Source: Pelodera strongyloides (taxonomy: Eukaryota > Nematoda > Chromadorea > Rhabditida > Rhabditidae). From it: a DNA stretch of 64,000 bases. The stretch spans positions 185,602 through 249,601 of the forward strand of contig JAANDG010000176.1 of the NCBI GenBank assembly GCA_036852015.1, given 5' to 3'. Positions 1 to 11,352 of this stretch are shown here, piece after piece. A program made the position numbers and the translations under genes. The notes under the pieces were generated by a model. The model saw only the letters and a program-made list of their open reading frames with translations. It was not told the origin of the DNA and searched no databases. Position 1 is the stretch's first letter, and each line of letters opens with the position of its first letter.

Positions 1-2
1 AA

Positions 3-560
3 CCTTCCGCAAAGGGACTCCTCGACGAAATCCGGAAGATCCTTCGCCAGGAAACTGCGATTGATCGGATTACCGGGCCGCAAACAGCGCCCCATGGTCG
101 GGCTACCACACTGGCCGCACCGACCACGCGCTCCTCGGGCCAACGACCCACTTCATCCGCTTCCCGTCCACAGGGACAAGGGTTTTCCAATAGGAATCCT
201 CATTCTTCACCTAGGAGTCCTCAGCCACCTCCTTCCTCTCCTTACTGCACATATTGTGCCTCGTCGGGCCATCACCCATCTGAATGCTCCACCGTTCCGC
301 TAGTTAAGGAACGCATAGCCTTCCTGACAAAAGAAGAACGTTGCAAACAATGCTTGCGGCCGGGTCATCGACCACCTGAATGTACCCGACCGCCCTGTTT
401 TCACTGCAGGGGTAGCCATCATCGGTCGGTGTGCTATGAGTTCCATGTTAAGAACACCTCTAAATCCACATCTCCACAGAGTGGCTCCAATGCTATTCGG
501 GGTAAGCCTCAAAAGGCTCAAAAACCAAAACCTTCCCCTCGCGTCCTGCAGAACGCGCTC
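3..560 (+). CDS. BEL/Pao Gag C-terminal part (5' truncated by window)
   Basis: Open from base 3 in one frame, this is the end of a retrotransposon Gag. A short helical piece (GLLDEIRKILRQE) is followed by a Pro/Ser/Gln/Arg-rich linker and then, at about 243-430, a Cys/His block of the zinc-knuckle type: YCTYCASSGHHPSEC, then CKQCLRPGHRPPEC, then CFHCRGSHHRSVC. This spacing is usual at the C-terminus of Pao Gag, where it binds genomic RNA in the particle. The frame stays open to 800, but from about 560 it no longer looks coding, because the protease is read one base back. The element's 5' LTR and Gag start lie outside the window. Family assignment is by motif only. Confidence 0.7.
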
Positions 561-2419
561 CACCTCCACACGCCCCATCCTCTTCAACCCAATCCTCCAA
601 CAAGCCTAGTCAAACTCACCGCGTCGTCGCGATGGCTGCGGTTCCACCTAACCAATCTATCCCGGACAACGGTTCAGAAACCGTACTTCTTATGTGTGCC
701 CCCATCACACTCCGCAATCCTGATGATTCCTCTCAAACGGTATCATCCACCGTACTGCTTGATTCCGGATCCACCCGGTCCTACATTTCCGAGCAGGTAG
801 CCTCTGATCTAAAACTTCAAAGTCAGGGACTTGAACAACTCTCCGTTAGTACGTTTGGCAGTGCACAGCCAATCCATCTTACTTCCACGCGCCACCGTCT
901 AGGTCTTCAACTATCCTCTGGTGAGATTCGGGAGATCACCGTAACCTCGGCCTCCCATCTCACTGGCCGCTTGCAAACAGCGGCTATGTCCCCGGAGATG
1001 GGCGATAATATCAGCACATCTCTTCCTCTTTCCGCGATCACGTCCTCTACTCCCGGTATCCTCTTAGGTTCCGATGTGATGTGGGATTTCATTCTACATC
1101 CCGATACCACATTCACTCCTCTATCCTCTGGCTTCAAGCAAGTAGATTGTCCTCTAGGCACCTTCATAGTGGGCAATGGATTCCTCAAGTCCTATTCCGC
1201 ACAGTCCGCACAACTCGGAGTACAGACTGAACGTGCCTATGCGGCTATTGAGAATCCTCCTCCCGATGTGGACATCTTGTGGAAGCTGGACTCCATCGGA
1301 ATCACGGACGATCCCAATGCCTCTGATGATACGATCTGCAGACAGATGACAATGGACACTATTGTCCAGATGTCCACCTATCGTCCGCTCCACGATCCCG
1401 TCGGTGACTATGACGCCGACGTGTCTCTCTATGCCTTACGCACGGCATTCACTGAGGGAAAACAGACTGTCAAGGAGGCCTACGACCTCCTCCAACTTCT
1501 TCAAAACTCCTCCACTATAGAAGAATACAATGGTTATTCAGGACAGCTCCAAATATTCCCACGCATTATAACCCTTCACCAACGTGAGCTCCGCCATCTG
1601 GAGGTGCTCGTCACCATGGGTGTGCAAGGTGGCTTTGCTACCTTTATCGGTGACGAGTGCAAGCGATATATCACGGATGAAGAGATCCTCACCACTTCCC
1701 TATTCCGCTCGTTTAATCATGTGCTCGACGATATTAAGCACCACCTATCTACTCCTCCTCCTCCCGGTCTCCTTCGGGAAAAGGGTTCGATCCAAGAAGT
1801 ACCGTCCCCAGCTCCTACTTCTCCATCATCCACTCCTTCTCCACCTCCGCACGAAGAAGTCTCTTCGTCAGATTCGTCGTCGTCCCCATCACGCGAGTCC
1901 TCGCCCACTACAAACGATTCTTCATCAGAATCGTCGCGAGAGACCCCTCCTCCCCGACAGAAATTCTGTAGTGAGCGACCAACTACTGCCCAGCCTCCTC
2001 GAAAGAGAGGTAATCCTTCCCGGCCCCGTTCCCCATCACCGACGCCTGATCCGTCCTACTCCTCCACCAATCGCTCCCGTTCCCCCTCACAACGATCTCG
2101 CACGCATTATTCCTACACCTCCTCTGCTCCCCGTCCTCAACGAGCTCCGCCGTCCTCGACCTCAGCAGTTTTCTGCACCTTTTGCAGACAGTCACACCCC
2201 TCCCATCAATGCTTCGTCCTCAGGGGTGTGATCGAGAGGAGGCAGTTCCTCTTGCGCCACGACAGGTGTTACCGCTGTCTGGGACTTCATCCCCGCAATG
2301 AATGTCCTCAGGGGGGGCGTAGGTGCAAGCGCTGCGATGCCGACTCACACCACGTAGCAGTGTGCCCGGACTACTCCATCCGGGTCGTTCCATTCCACCT
2401 CAGCGATCCCCGGAATTAG
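508..2419 (+). CDS. Pao-type ORF: aspartyl protease, RT stub, second Gag with zinc knuckles
   Basis: One frame, open after a TAA near 505, in the -1 frame relative to the upstream Gag. The first ATG is at 632. Residues from there: a retropepsin-like protease (catalytic motif LLDSGSTRSYI at about 45-55; GILLGSD further on), then the start of the Pao polymerase linker (WKLDSIGITDDPNASDD, about 215). Instead of the reverse transcriptase the frame passes into a helical capsid-like region (about 260-370), an SR/Pro-rich hinge, and a second zinc-knuckle set (CTFCRQSHPSHQC, CYRCLGLHPRNEC, CKRCDADSHHVAVC). RT, RNase H and integrase are absent. The normal order is Gag then PR-RT-RH-IN, so this looks like a deletion or recombination joining pol to another Gag. 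It is not an autonomous element. Confidence 0.7.
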
Positions 2420-2581
2420 TTCTACAGTTCCTCTCCAGAGTATGTCAACACCCTATCCATTATCCCACTCCCTTTCCTCCTCAACAAGGATATTTCCTCC
2501 ACAATTCCTCTCGAGCGTTATCAGTATCCTCTACGACGATTCCTGGACGACGACTTCCTTCCGCCGGAGTATCACGGTTAA
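2420..2581 (+). other. In-frame continuation after TAG of the Pao ORF
   Basis: The codon at 2417-2419 is TAG. The same frame then stays open for 53 more codons to TAA at 2579-2581 and still looks coding (RYQYPLRRFLDDDFLPPEYHG near the end, split here as RYQYPLRRF and DDDFLPPEYHG). The TAG may be a nonsense mutation or a read-through stop between Gag and a short extension. I cannot tell which from one copy. Confidence 0.45.
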
Positions 2582-2589
2582 CCGTGATT

Positions 2590-2960
2590 AAGCCCTTAAC
2601 CTTAACTTATTCATTTAGCTTTCTTGTTATTTAATATATTGTATAATTCGTAATATGTATATCATTTTCCATCACCCATTACGTATGCAAATATTACAAT
2701 AACACATTAGGACACCTACACATTCCTTTCTTCCCCCATATAAAGCAAATTAGTGTAATATCGGGGACTGACGAGGAGACCCGCCGATCCTTTTTACTTT
2801 TTACCAGCTCTTGCCTTTTTTGTTTGTTTATCTTGACTATACCGTTGATTGTTCGTTTCTTTTATTTTCCTTTGTTATTGGATAAATAGGATATTGTTAT
2901 AGTCTTACTTGTCCGTTGGCATTGGACCACAACACACACAAAGCAAAATTAGGAGATATC
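2590..2960 (+). repeat. Probable 3' LTR / downstream region of the Pao element
   Basis: This follows the end of the retroelement ORF without a gap. It is AT-rich with a TATA-like box (CCATATAAAGC, about 2737), then GGGGACTGACGAGGAGACC, then T-rich sequence. That layout fits U3-R-U5 of an LTR. Only one copy is in the window, so the ends cannot be fixed and the call rests on position and composition. Confidence 0.4.
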
Positions 2961-3526
2961 ATTTTCCGTAACAAGTTACAAGTACATTTCTCATTTCTTT
3001 CTACTTCCGAAAGATGATCTTTAAAGGACATTTAAAATGAAAGATAAGCATTGGCAGATTGAACATTACAAATTCAATAAAGCGAGCACACGCTAAGTAT
3101 TCCATGAAAATTACAAAAACGCATTAAATAAATAAATACTCTCCCTCAGAAGTTCTAACGTTTCCGGATTTCCGGAAATAACAAAAATTAAAGCTAATTT
3201 TTTAAATTTCCTATTTATTAACTAAATTAACAGACTAATAACGAAGTACTTCAAATTACCGCTTTTCATATCAATCATAACAAGTTACAAGTACATTTCG
3301 TTTTCATAACAATCATATTTCATATTCATAACTAGAAATATTTTCAATATTTTCAGCATCCTAATAAATGTTTCAGTCTGAAACTCAAATTGCCGAAAAT
3401 CGATAAGCTGGTGAAAAATAGTTTAATCCACCCTATTGTGTCAGTTAAGTCAGTATTGTATTGTTGGGGATATACATATAATGATGAAATGTATCAGACT
3501 ATTTACTGCTAGAAATCAAATTTTAA

Positions 3527-3860
3527 TGGTGCGCGGCGAAAAAAAAACAGGATTCGCCGCCACGCGGGCGCCTAGCCCTCGCCAGGCTCTTGCGATTTTC
3601 GTGAGAAAATAGGATATGTCAAAGACGCTGCGCACGTTTTCATTTGATCTTGAATCTATTTTTCACATTTCTTCCATGAAGCTAGAGACAAAGTGAACAA
3701 GTAAAACACCCTGCCATCACCGCGCCCAAAAGAGTGCGTGGCGGCAGCGCCACTTGTGTGCGAATTCCAACTGGCGCACCCATGGCACACCCCAGCGCAC
3801 CTTAGAGGGGGTGCGCCAGCACGCATTGTGCGCGGCTATGACGCGCAGTTTCATCAGAGA
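3527..3860. repeat. GC-rich CGCGGCGA foldback family, two pieces
   Basis: GGTGCGCGGCGAAAA at 3528 opens a GC-rich stretch in AT-rich surroundings, followed by a second piece at about 3718-3860 rich in GCGCC/GTGCGCC words. The same end sequence recurs at many places in this window in both orientations, so these are members of a dispersed foldback (MITE-like) family. Short ORFs here are products of the base composition. Confidence 0.5.
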
Positions 3861-5774
3861 AGTGGAATCACAGGGAGTGTGAACTTTGAAATGTATTATT
3901 CTAACTACATTCACATGTTTTATATGCAATTTACTGGAGAGATGAGACCTGCGATTCCACTGGAGAGTTTAGCATAGCATAAGCAAAGTTAAAGCTTTAT
4001 CTTCTTCTAATTGGCAAATTTTTCAACAATTTGTTCAAAGCTACGCATTCTCTATAAGGATATGTTCCTTTTAATTTAGTTTAGTTACGTTTCTAAAGAG
4101 GAGGAAATGTGTATGGAAGGCAGAAATTTTTAAATAACATGTCCAAGAGATCCTCAAATTTATAAAGTGTTTTGACAGTTAAAACTGTTTTGATAAATTT
4201 TTGATCGCAAAGTCTAAATATTAAAAAGGTCCACCCACAATTTATCATCATGCATTAAAACTTGACATTATCAATTACAATCAGGATAATGATACGCTTA
4301 GCATCAAGAATTAGGCAGATAAACCGAACCACATCCGGTATTAAAAACCATCCTTTGAAAAGGGATTAATTTTACCACTAATGGGAATAAGAAAAAAAAA
4401 CAATATTTTTCCAAATTCAATTTAGTTCTAATCCTTGAGATTTACCTGTAAAGAAGTAAATTGATTGTGCGAGGTTTTTTGATTTATTGGTGAGAAGGGA
4501 AGTACCAGAAATTATGTTATTATGTGGCTGAAGACAATCTTTTTAAATCTTTTTTATTTGTTGTGGTTGTGAACATAAAAGTGAACCATGAAGTGAACAT
4601 AAAAAGAGTTGTCGTAGTGGATTACACTTGGTCTTCACAGATCAACAATTTACATTATTAAAAAAAGATGTTATTATGTGGCTGAAGAAGATCAAGACAA
4701 TTGAAATATCTACCAGGAAAATACAACTAGGAATAAGTTTCTGGCTCGCTGATTTATTAAAGCTGCTCGGGACCATGCCATACCGAAGAGAAACAATTCT
4801 CATAGAAAACATTTTTCAATAGGAAACCATGATTACACAACCACAACTAGTAAGGCAAAAGCCAAACTATGGCCATGTACTATGATGGTACATAGTACTC
4901 GAACAGTTATCCGCAATACAAAAAAAATACAGAGAGACAATACAAAAAGAAAGATAGAGAGGAATAAAGAAATACAGAAAAAAGAAAAAGAAAAAAGAAA
5001 GACCGAAGAAAAGACAGATGCAAAAATACGTTGGTTTGATGCTTTAAAATTTCAGTAACTCAGCATTTTCCTTGAAAACAAAATAATATGCTGATTTCTC
5101 TGTACAATAAGATGATTTTCGAAATCAGGATAATCCACAAAATATACCAAGACAATAGAAGGGATACACAAATTGAGATTTTTACTTAGAAAGATTAGTG
5201 ATTTTGAAGTGAACATAAAAACAATTGTCGTAGTGGATTACTATACACTTGGTCTTCGTAGATCAACAATTTACTTTATTAAAAAAAAAGATTTATTGTA
5301 TTGGTGAGAAGCTTATGAGAAATATATCAGTTTAGGTCACCGGTATTATCAGCTTATTGAGATCAAGTAAATATCAACTCTTTGTTAGGGCTTTAATTAA
5401 AAAGTAAGTAGAAATCTTCTTTCAAAGGAGTTTTTCCAATTTATCGGGTTTCATAAAAAAAACGGAATTATAAGCTCAAGGGCACAGCTCAAATAATGCA
5501 ATATCAAAAAAGCTATTGTCCCACTATCTATCTATCAAGTAACTCAAGTTCTCAATGATTACAATAATCAGCAGGCAAAATAACAATTTGGTGTCAGGGA
5601 TAGCAAAAATATGAATTTATAAAATTATAAATCAATTTTGAATATAGTTTTTTTAGACTTTATATAGAAAATATGCGGATGAGCAGAGAACCACAGAACT
5701 GTGAACATTGAATAAGTACAATGTATGAGTTCTTCCAACAACATATGTATGTATTGGCATTCCGTACTGCCAAT

Positions 5775-5824
5775 GAGAGAGAGAGAGAACGAGAGAGAGA
5801 GAGAGAGAGAGACAGAGAGAGACA

Positions 5825-5868
<44 letters not shown>

Positions 5869-5877
5869 TAAAGAGAA
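5775..5877. repeat. GA microsatellite
   Basis: About 100 bases of imperfect GA repeats with occasional C or T interruptions (GACAGAGAGA, GATAGAGAGA). The long Ser/Leu reading frames on the minus strand here are artefacts of the repeat. Confidence 0.95.
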
Positions 5878-6217
5878 GTAGGGATGATATGGAGGGAAAG
5901 ATGAGTGATTTGAGGAGTGATAATAAACAAGACAAATTCAAAAGGATAATTAGCGCATCAAACGCATTTACACAGAAACCCGCGCTAATTGTATGTTTAT
6001 CGAAAAATGTTCCTTTTCTTCTATACATCAATAATGCCTCATTGCTCTTTACATTTACTAATTATTTTCAATTTTAGAGAATTCACCTTTTGTGACTTTT
6101 TATAATAAAGGATCAATGAGTTCGTTTCACATAATTATCAATTAAAAGTTATTGCATGAGCGAAAATTGGAGTCTTGTATCTACAGGAAACGTGTCTTTG
6201 TATTCACCATGAAATTC

Positions 6218-6475
6218 GGGTGGTGCGCGGCGAGAGCCTGGCGCGAAGACTGGGCGAAAATGCTAATCCTCTAAAAAGGCGAGGGAATCATGGGCGATCC
6301 CTCCTGGCCCTAGCCCGAAGGATTTTTTTATAAATTGTGCGCGGCGGCTTGGTAATATTTTCGCCAGATGCTCGCGAAAGGGTACTCAATGAACTCGCGA
6401 GAAGTTCGCGATAGTCTGACTAAGGCTGAGCGAGGTGCAAGGGTTAGGGGCAGCTGCTTTTTTCGCCGCGCAGCA
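6218..6475. repeat. GC-rich foldback element (CGCGGCGA family)
   Basis: Begins GGTGCGCGGCGAGAG and ends TTTTCGCCGCGCAGCA, an inverted-repeat pair that bounds about 250 bases. Inside are further paired words (CTGGCGCGAAGACTGGGCGAAA and CTCGCGAGAAGTTCGCGA, each split by short spacers). This is the most complete member of the family in the first 10 kb. Confidence 0.55.
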
Positions 6476-7359
6476 TCAAAGTTTCATACAATCACACGTC
6501 CATATTAGAAACTATTAGACCTGGCCTGCCTTTGTATCAAATCCGAATGTTTTTAGTTTAGTCATTTAGTCTTTATTTCTCATCACTCCTATTTTCCATT
6601 ACAAACATGGGCGTGTTTCTCGGAATCAATTTTGCTGAAAACATTTTCCACAAAAGGGCATGATGATTAGAATGAGCGGGATGAATGGAAAATCTTGTCA
6701 TATTTCTGAAAAGAGGATGATTGTTGTCCATAATTAACATTTATGAATACAGGGTAGGGCTGGCAGTACAGACAAATCTGTCAATTCTGGGTACACAAAA
6801 GTTTACAATACAAGGAAGGACGCCTACTCAGATAGTATACAAGGAAACGGAAGATGTATAATTAGTTGAAAACATTTGTTTACAATTATGAAATATGCAA
6901 AGACTGAATAAAATTCAGTAAAAGACTAGAAAGACGTTTATTACTGTAGACAGAAAAGTCAGTCTGCTCCCAGCCAGTACGGTACACCGTAACCCTAAGA
7001 GAGAAGTGGGGGGGGGGGGGTACAGTTACCCACCATAGAATGTAGGAGAGAAATAATGTTTTATTGGTCAACAATCAATACAAAGAAAGGGCGTCAACCA
7101 AATGGAACCCTAAGGCACCGCGCATCACAACGCGAGAATTTACTAGGCATACTATGACTAGGGACCAATATAAAAAGATGGGCTATATAGTATTAAAGGA
7201 TACAATCTAAAAGGAAAATAGTTATAATGAGGAATAACGATCGTGAGTTCGCCACTAAGACTAAGGCTTTACAGGTCTTCGTTAAACCTTAAATTGTCAA
7301 GGAAACGAATCAGATGACGTTACTAGGGAGAATATTATCCAAGTACTCTGGTTCTCAAC

Positions 7360-7568
7360 TCGCCCCGTCTTTTTTGGCCCACTGCGCGGCTGGCTGGGGG
7401 TGCGCTGCGCAGTTGAGTTCCCCGAGACACGCACCTACCCGCGCAGTTTGCAAATTACGCGGGTTAGTGCGCCCCACTCTGCGCGGTACGCGGGGCCCGC
7501 ACTGCGCGGCTAGCTCGGCGTGCACTCCAAGTTGCGCGGCTGGAGACGGTGCGCTGCGCACCCAGGAG
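7360..7568. repeat. GC-rich repeat with recurring GCGCGGCT words
   Basis: ACTGCGCGGCTGGCTGGGGGTGCGCTGCGCA-like words recur four times in 200 bases (for example at about 7381, 7501 and 7535). ORFs on both strands are a by-product of the composition. No TIRs are clear. Confidence 0.5.
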
Positions 7569-8231
7569 TGTAGTACATCAGGATGTCTTTAGAAAGGATG
7601 GAAGACAGGAAACGGATCCTATTTAGCCTTATTAGTGTGAATGAAAAATAGAAGGTGTGGGCAATTTGTCACACGCTTGCATGACACAAACAACAAAACG
7701 TGATTTTCGCCTTTGTTTTGCTTATTGGAAACCCGAGGGAATTGAACAAATAATGAATGAATATCACCACAAAATGCTACTTTTTAGTTTTCACTGTTGA
7801 GTTTTAGATTATTGTTTATGCTTCAATTATTCAATGCTATTATTAAAGCTATCTAAAAAGAGACTTACATAGTCTTGTTACTCGCTACATTTAATCTGTA
7901 AGCCGCGCACGCAAGGCGACAGTGAAGTTCGGGTATCTTATGCCATATGCGATATGCTTTCTAACGGCATTACATCATATAATTATAAATATATATCACA
8001 TGGTTCCAAGTTCCAACGATGCAGCACGTGGTTTATATGAGTTTGAAAACAACACAGATATGGTATATTACAACGCTTTACATGTAGAAAGAACATGATA
8101 TGGGGGAGGATTTTCAATAAGGGTTTTTTTTTCAAGTTAAAACAAATTCACGTCTAAAACATGGAATAAGTGAAATAATAACCCTCATTACTAGATATGA
8201 TGACTTCGCCCATAAGGCGACATATCTTCGG

Positions 8232-8418
8232 TAAACTTTAAAGCGATACAACGGCCGATTTTTGAACGTGTGCTGTACAACTGCATTCCTATGTATTTCT
8301 ACTAAACGGAGGCGAATTTGGGTAGATTGTTTATTCGAATTATACTCATCTGCATACTATAATGCACGGGAAAACGTCATCCAACATGTATTTCAGAAAC
8401 CGGTTGCTATTCCACCTT
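8232..8418. mobile_element. CCGGCCGG-type MITE, diverged copy
   Basis: The left end reads TAAAGCGATACAACGGCCGATTTTTGAA-like and the right end ATTTCAGAAACCGGTTGCTATT-like. Both match the family consensus ends with many changes. Length and internal layout (ATGCAAA and GCATA words near the middle) match better copies at 13881 and 34551. Confidence 0.5.
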
Positions 8419-8742
8419 AAATTTTCTTGCACACGATTAAACGATGTTTTTATTAGGGAGTAAATGGTACAAGTACACTGCATCAGTGAAAATGAGTCCC
8501 ATAATATACTGTAATTATTTTTCAGAGAAGTTTATACAACACACTATACTTACTATTGTATTGTATTGTCAATCATCATTATTTATCATAATGATTTATT
8601 ACGAGCAAAGTTATATCACGTCACGCCACAAGACACAAGACGCGCAGCTCTTATAAATACACAAGATATCAAAAAGTTTAAGTGGCACAGTTTCAAAAGA
8701 TGCTTTAGAATGTAAAAAAGGTATTCAAAAAAAGTAACTCAC

Positions 8743-8801
8743 AGCCCTCGTTTGACAGTGGGCAGTGAAGGAGTATTTGGCAATACAGTCTCCAGCTTCA
8801 C
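8743..8801 (-). CDS. Candidate isolated exon, minus strand
   Basis: On the minus strand TTTTAG precedes GTGAAGCTGGAGACTG and a GTGAGT donor follows after 59 bases, encoding VKLETVLPNTPSLPTVKRG. Splice signals and codons look good, but I found no neighbouring exon that completes a gene. It may be part of an unseen gene or a decayed one. Confidence 0.22.
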
Positions 8802-9017
8802 CTAAAACACAAATTAGGAAGGTAGAAGTTAGATGGTACCCTATCGCTATGGCGGACTCCCCAGGTAGTAAATAAAGTCCAAAAAAATTCCTCTAACCAA
8901 CGCCTAGGCTTAAAACCATTATGGCTTACAACCAGCTCGAATATACTACTCTTATTTTTTTTGTTAGTTTTCTACGCAAATTATGCGAGTATACCCCGCG
9001 ATTGCCGGATAATTGTA

Positions 9018-9053
9018 CAAACAAACTAACAAACAAACAAACAAACAAACAAA
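9018..9053. repeat. AAAC microsatellite
   Basis: About eight AAAC units (CAAACAAACAAACAAACAAA) in a row. Confidence 0.9.
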
Positions 9054-9257
9054 AAAGACCTGTGTCAAGACACACCATAAATTCATAAATTAAAACCCTT
9101 TTATATAATTTGAATAACTATAAAACTCAACCGACTTGTGTCTGTGATATTGGACTGTCCGCTCCTCCGGAGTCACGGCCGGGCATACGGTAGCCGTTCA
9201 ATGAATAGACAGCGTCCATTTTTGAGTTCTGCGAATTGGGTACTGTAATAATCTGAA

Positions 9258-9440
9258 ATTTAAAGCGAAATACCGGTCGGGTTTTGAAACACATCGAGTA
9301 CAACAGCATCCTTTTGCAGATTATGCAAATGAGCATAACTTGGAATTAAAATCGAGCTAAATTCGAGTAACAGCATAAACACGTAGGAATTCAGTTGTCC
9401 ACTATGCGTTTCAAAAACCGGCCGCTATTTCGATTTAAAT
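9258..9440. mobile_element. CCGGCCGG-type MITE
   Basis: Left end TTTAAAGCGAAATACCGGTC; right end CGTTTCAAAAACCGGCCGCT. The ends are inverted repeats. The interior has the family words ATCGAGTACAACAGCAT, TGCAAATGAGCATAA and CAGTTGTCCA. Confidence 0.75.
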
Positions 9441-9675
9441 GAACTGTTACTACACAGAAAACTTGTCGGTCTTTCTTGTGTTCGGATGCGAAACTGAGCC
9501 TCGCTACAAATTAAGGATCAAAAATGAATGCCGCAAAAATATGGAGCGAACTGGGTCGAGGTATTTCTGTGATTCCACCAAAGCTGATTTTTGGAAAAAA
9601 TATAAGGATACATCAATAGCACAAAATGACATAAAACCACACTTGATTTATCGTTCTCAAAGGGGAAAATTTAAC
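9439..9675 (+). CDS. Possible exon with strong donor, function unknown
   Basis: An open frame from an ATG at the edge of the MITE runs about 79 codons to a perfect GTAAGT donor just after AAATTTAAC. The codons look non-repetitive (RTGSRYFCDSTKADFWKKYK, then IKPHLIYRSQRGKFN). I find no second exon, so it may be chance. Confidence 0.2.
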
Positions 9676-11021
9676 GTAAGTATTCTAGAGTTCTAAATCT
9701 AAAACTCCACATAAACACCAGGCTATACGATGTTGGAATACACGACATAATTCTCTAATGAATTCGCCAGTTTATTTGATGCAAGCTTACAAATTTTCTA
9801 CACTAAGAAATGAATATGTAGGCATATATTCTACAAAATAAAATTCGTGTCATTTAAGATTATAATTATAAATTGGCGATACTGAGAAGAGGATGTGTGC
9901 CGCGGCCATCTGCGACCGGATAAAGTCAAAGCACACCCCCGCTCACCCACATAATTCCATCAAATTTGGCTAATACCTTTAGGAAATGCGTAAATAAAAA
10001 ACGCGGGTGAACTATTAATGGATATGGTAAACATGTTTTGTTTTCATAAAACAATATCAAGACAAGACGACGTATGTTCCCCATACTATATGAATTATAG
10101 ACAAAGCATCCGAGTTAACCAGACACACACATTTCTTACGGTAGAAATTCATCGAAATTAGGAAATGAAATTCGAAGTTCGAAACACAATGAAATTCGAA
10201 AATTGAAATTCGAAATATCGTGAAATTCTAATCGTTCCTTTGGTTCCTTGTTCTCTGTAAGTCGGAATTGACATCTTTATATATATTTTCATACTAACGT
10301 ACTTGTAAGTGTAAGTACGTACATGCCTTGGCTGAACTATTTATTCATTTATAGGAAACATTGCTACCGACGGCTGGTTATATTCACAGTGTTTTCTTAT
10401 TTCGACGAATGGATATATTCGAAAGCGTTTTCACGTAAAAAGCTCATGAGGTGAATTAATCAATAACGGTGAATTTATTTGGAAATTATGGCAGTTTTGA
10501 GTGTAAGCTGTCGTTTAATATCGTTGGGACTCTATAGGGCGGAAACCTTTCATTACTAATCCTATATGTATGGGGCTCATATTAATTTGTAGAATGAAGA
10601 TTCGAAAAACGCCATCAGCATATTTGGTCTTCAGCAGACGGTGAATAAAATTAATAGTTTAACATTTTGTTCATGTTTTGCGATTTCATGAGATAATGTC
10701 CACTGATGTCCGCAGTTGGCCATTCTATTGTTCCTGATCATCATTCATTCATCGTTTTTGATCTCCGCACAATGTAAATATATTTTTTATCACCGGCAAA
10801 GTTATGCAACACGTTGAATTTGTTGAATTAGCTTTTTATTGACAATCGATAAAAGAGTGAGAAATCGAGTTGGAGACTTGAAGAATTGTATGCCGTGGTT
10901 CACGGACAGCGCCTATTTCCTAGTTATGAAACCCGCGGAAAACTCCTCGAGATGTTCGTTTCGGTGTGTTGAGATGGTGCTCTGACTGGATGGCGACTAA
11001 CCTAAAACACTTTTACTAGAA

Positions 11022-11203
11022 AAGCGAAAAAACCGGCCGGTTTTTGAACGTATCGGAACAGCTGCGAATTTATGCACTTATGCTAAGCGGGGTCGAATTT
11101 TGGTCTAGTTTTTATGCCAATTCATACTAATTTGCATATATTGCATACAAGGAAGATGTGCACGATGCGTTTCAAAAACCGACCGGTATTTCGCAAAAAG
11201 CTT
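11022..11203. mobile_element. CCGGCCGG-type MITE
   Basis: Left end AAAAGCGAAAAAACCGGCCG; right end CGTTTCAAAAACCGACCGGT followed by ATTTCGC. The ends are inverted repeats about 180 bases apart. It lies just downstream of the first chemoreceptor gene's stop. Confidence 0.75.
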
Positions 11204-11352
11204 GTCTATAGTGTGGACTGAAAAGTTTACTCAAAAATTGCATTAATTTTCTGCTTTTTTTGCCTCCCCGTCAATGTTGCAAATGGTATTTCAATTATCT
11301 CTATCTCAACGACAACTAGAGGACGCAACCTAGTAGAAAATGGTACCTCAAG

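Larger units (their letters stand above)
2961..8742. other. Gene-poor, repeat-rich stretch
   Basis: I find no supported gene on either strand. The stretch holds AT-rich sequence, several GC-rich CGCGGCGA foldback pieces, a GA microsatellite, a 12-base G run near 7010, and a short duplicated sentence (roughly 4570-4660 and 5200-5290, sharing GTCGTAGTGGATTAC and TTGGTCTTC). ORFs here up to about 120 codons are explained by the microsatellite or by the GC-rich repeats. Confidence 0.6.
8802..11352. other. Stretch without a supported gene
   Basis: This holds an AAAC microsatellite, two foldback elements, a possible plus-strand exon at 9439 and a possible minus-strand terminal exon near 10925-11002 (TTTTAG acceptor, then VSRHPVRAPSQHTETN to a TGA/TAA region). 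The GAAATTCGAA words at 10160-10225 form a small simple repeat. Nothing else stands out. Confidence 0.5.

Noticed and set aside
632..800. Continuation of the upstream Gag frame to 800 as real coding sequence
   Set aside because: Beyond about 560 it is Pro/Leu/Ser-biased shadow sequence, while the -1 frame clearly encodes the protease.
5625..6031. Long minus-strand ORFs rich in Leu and Ser
   Set aside because: They translate the GA microsatellite.
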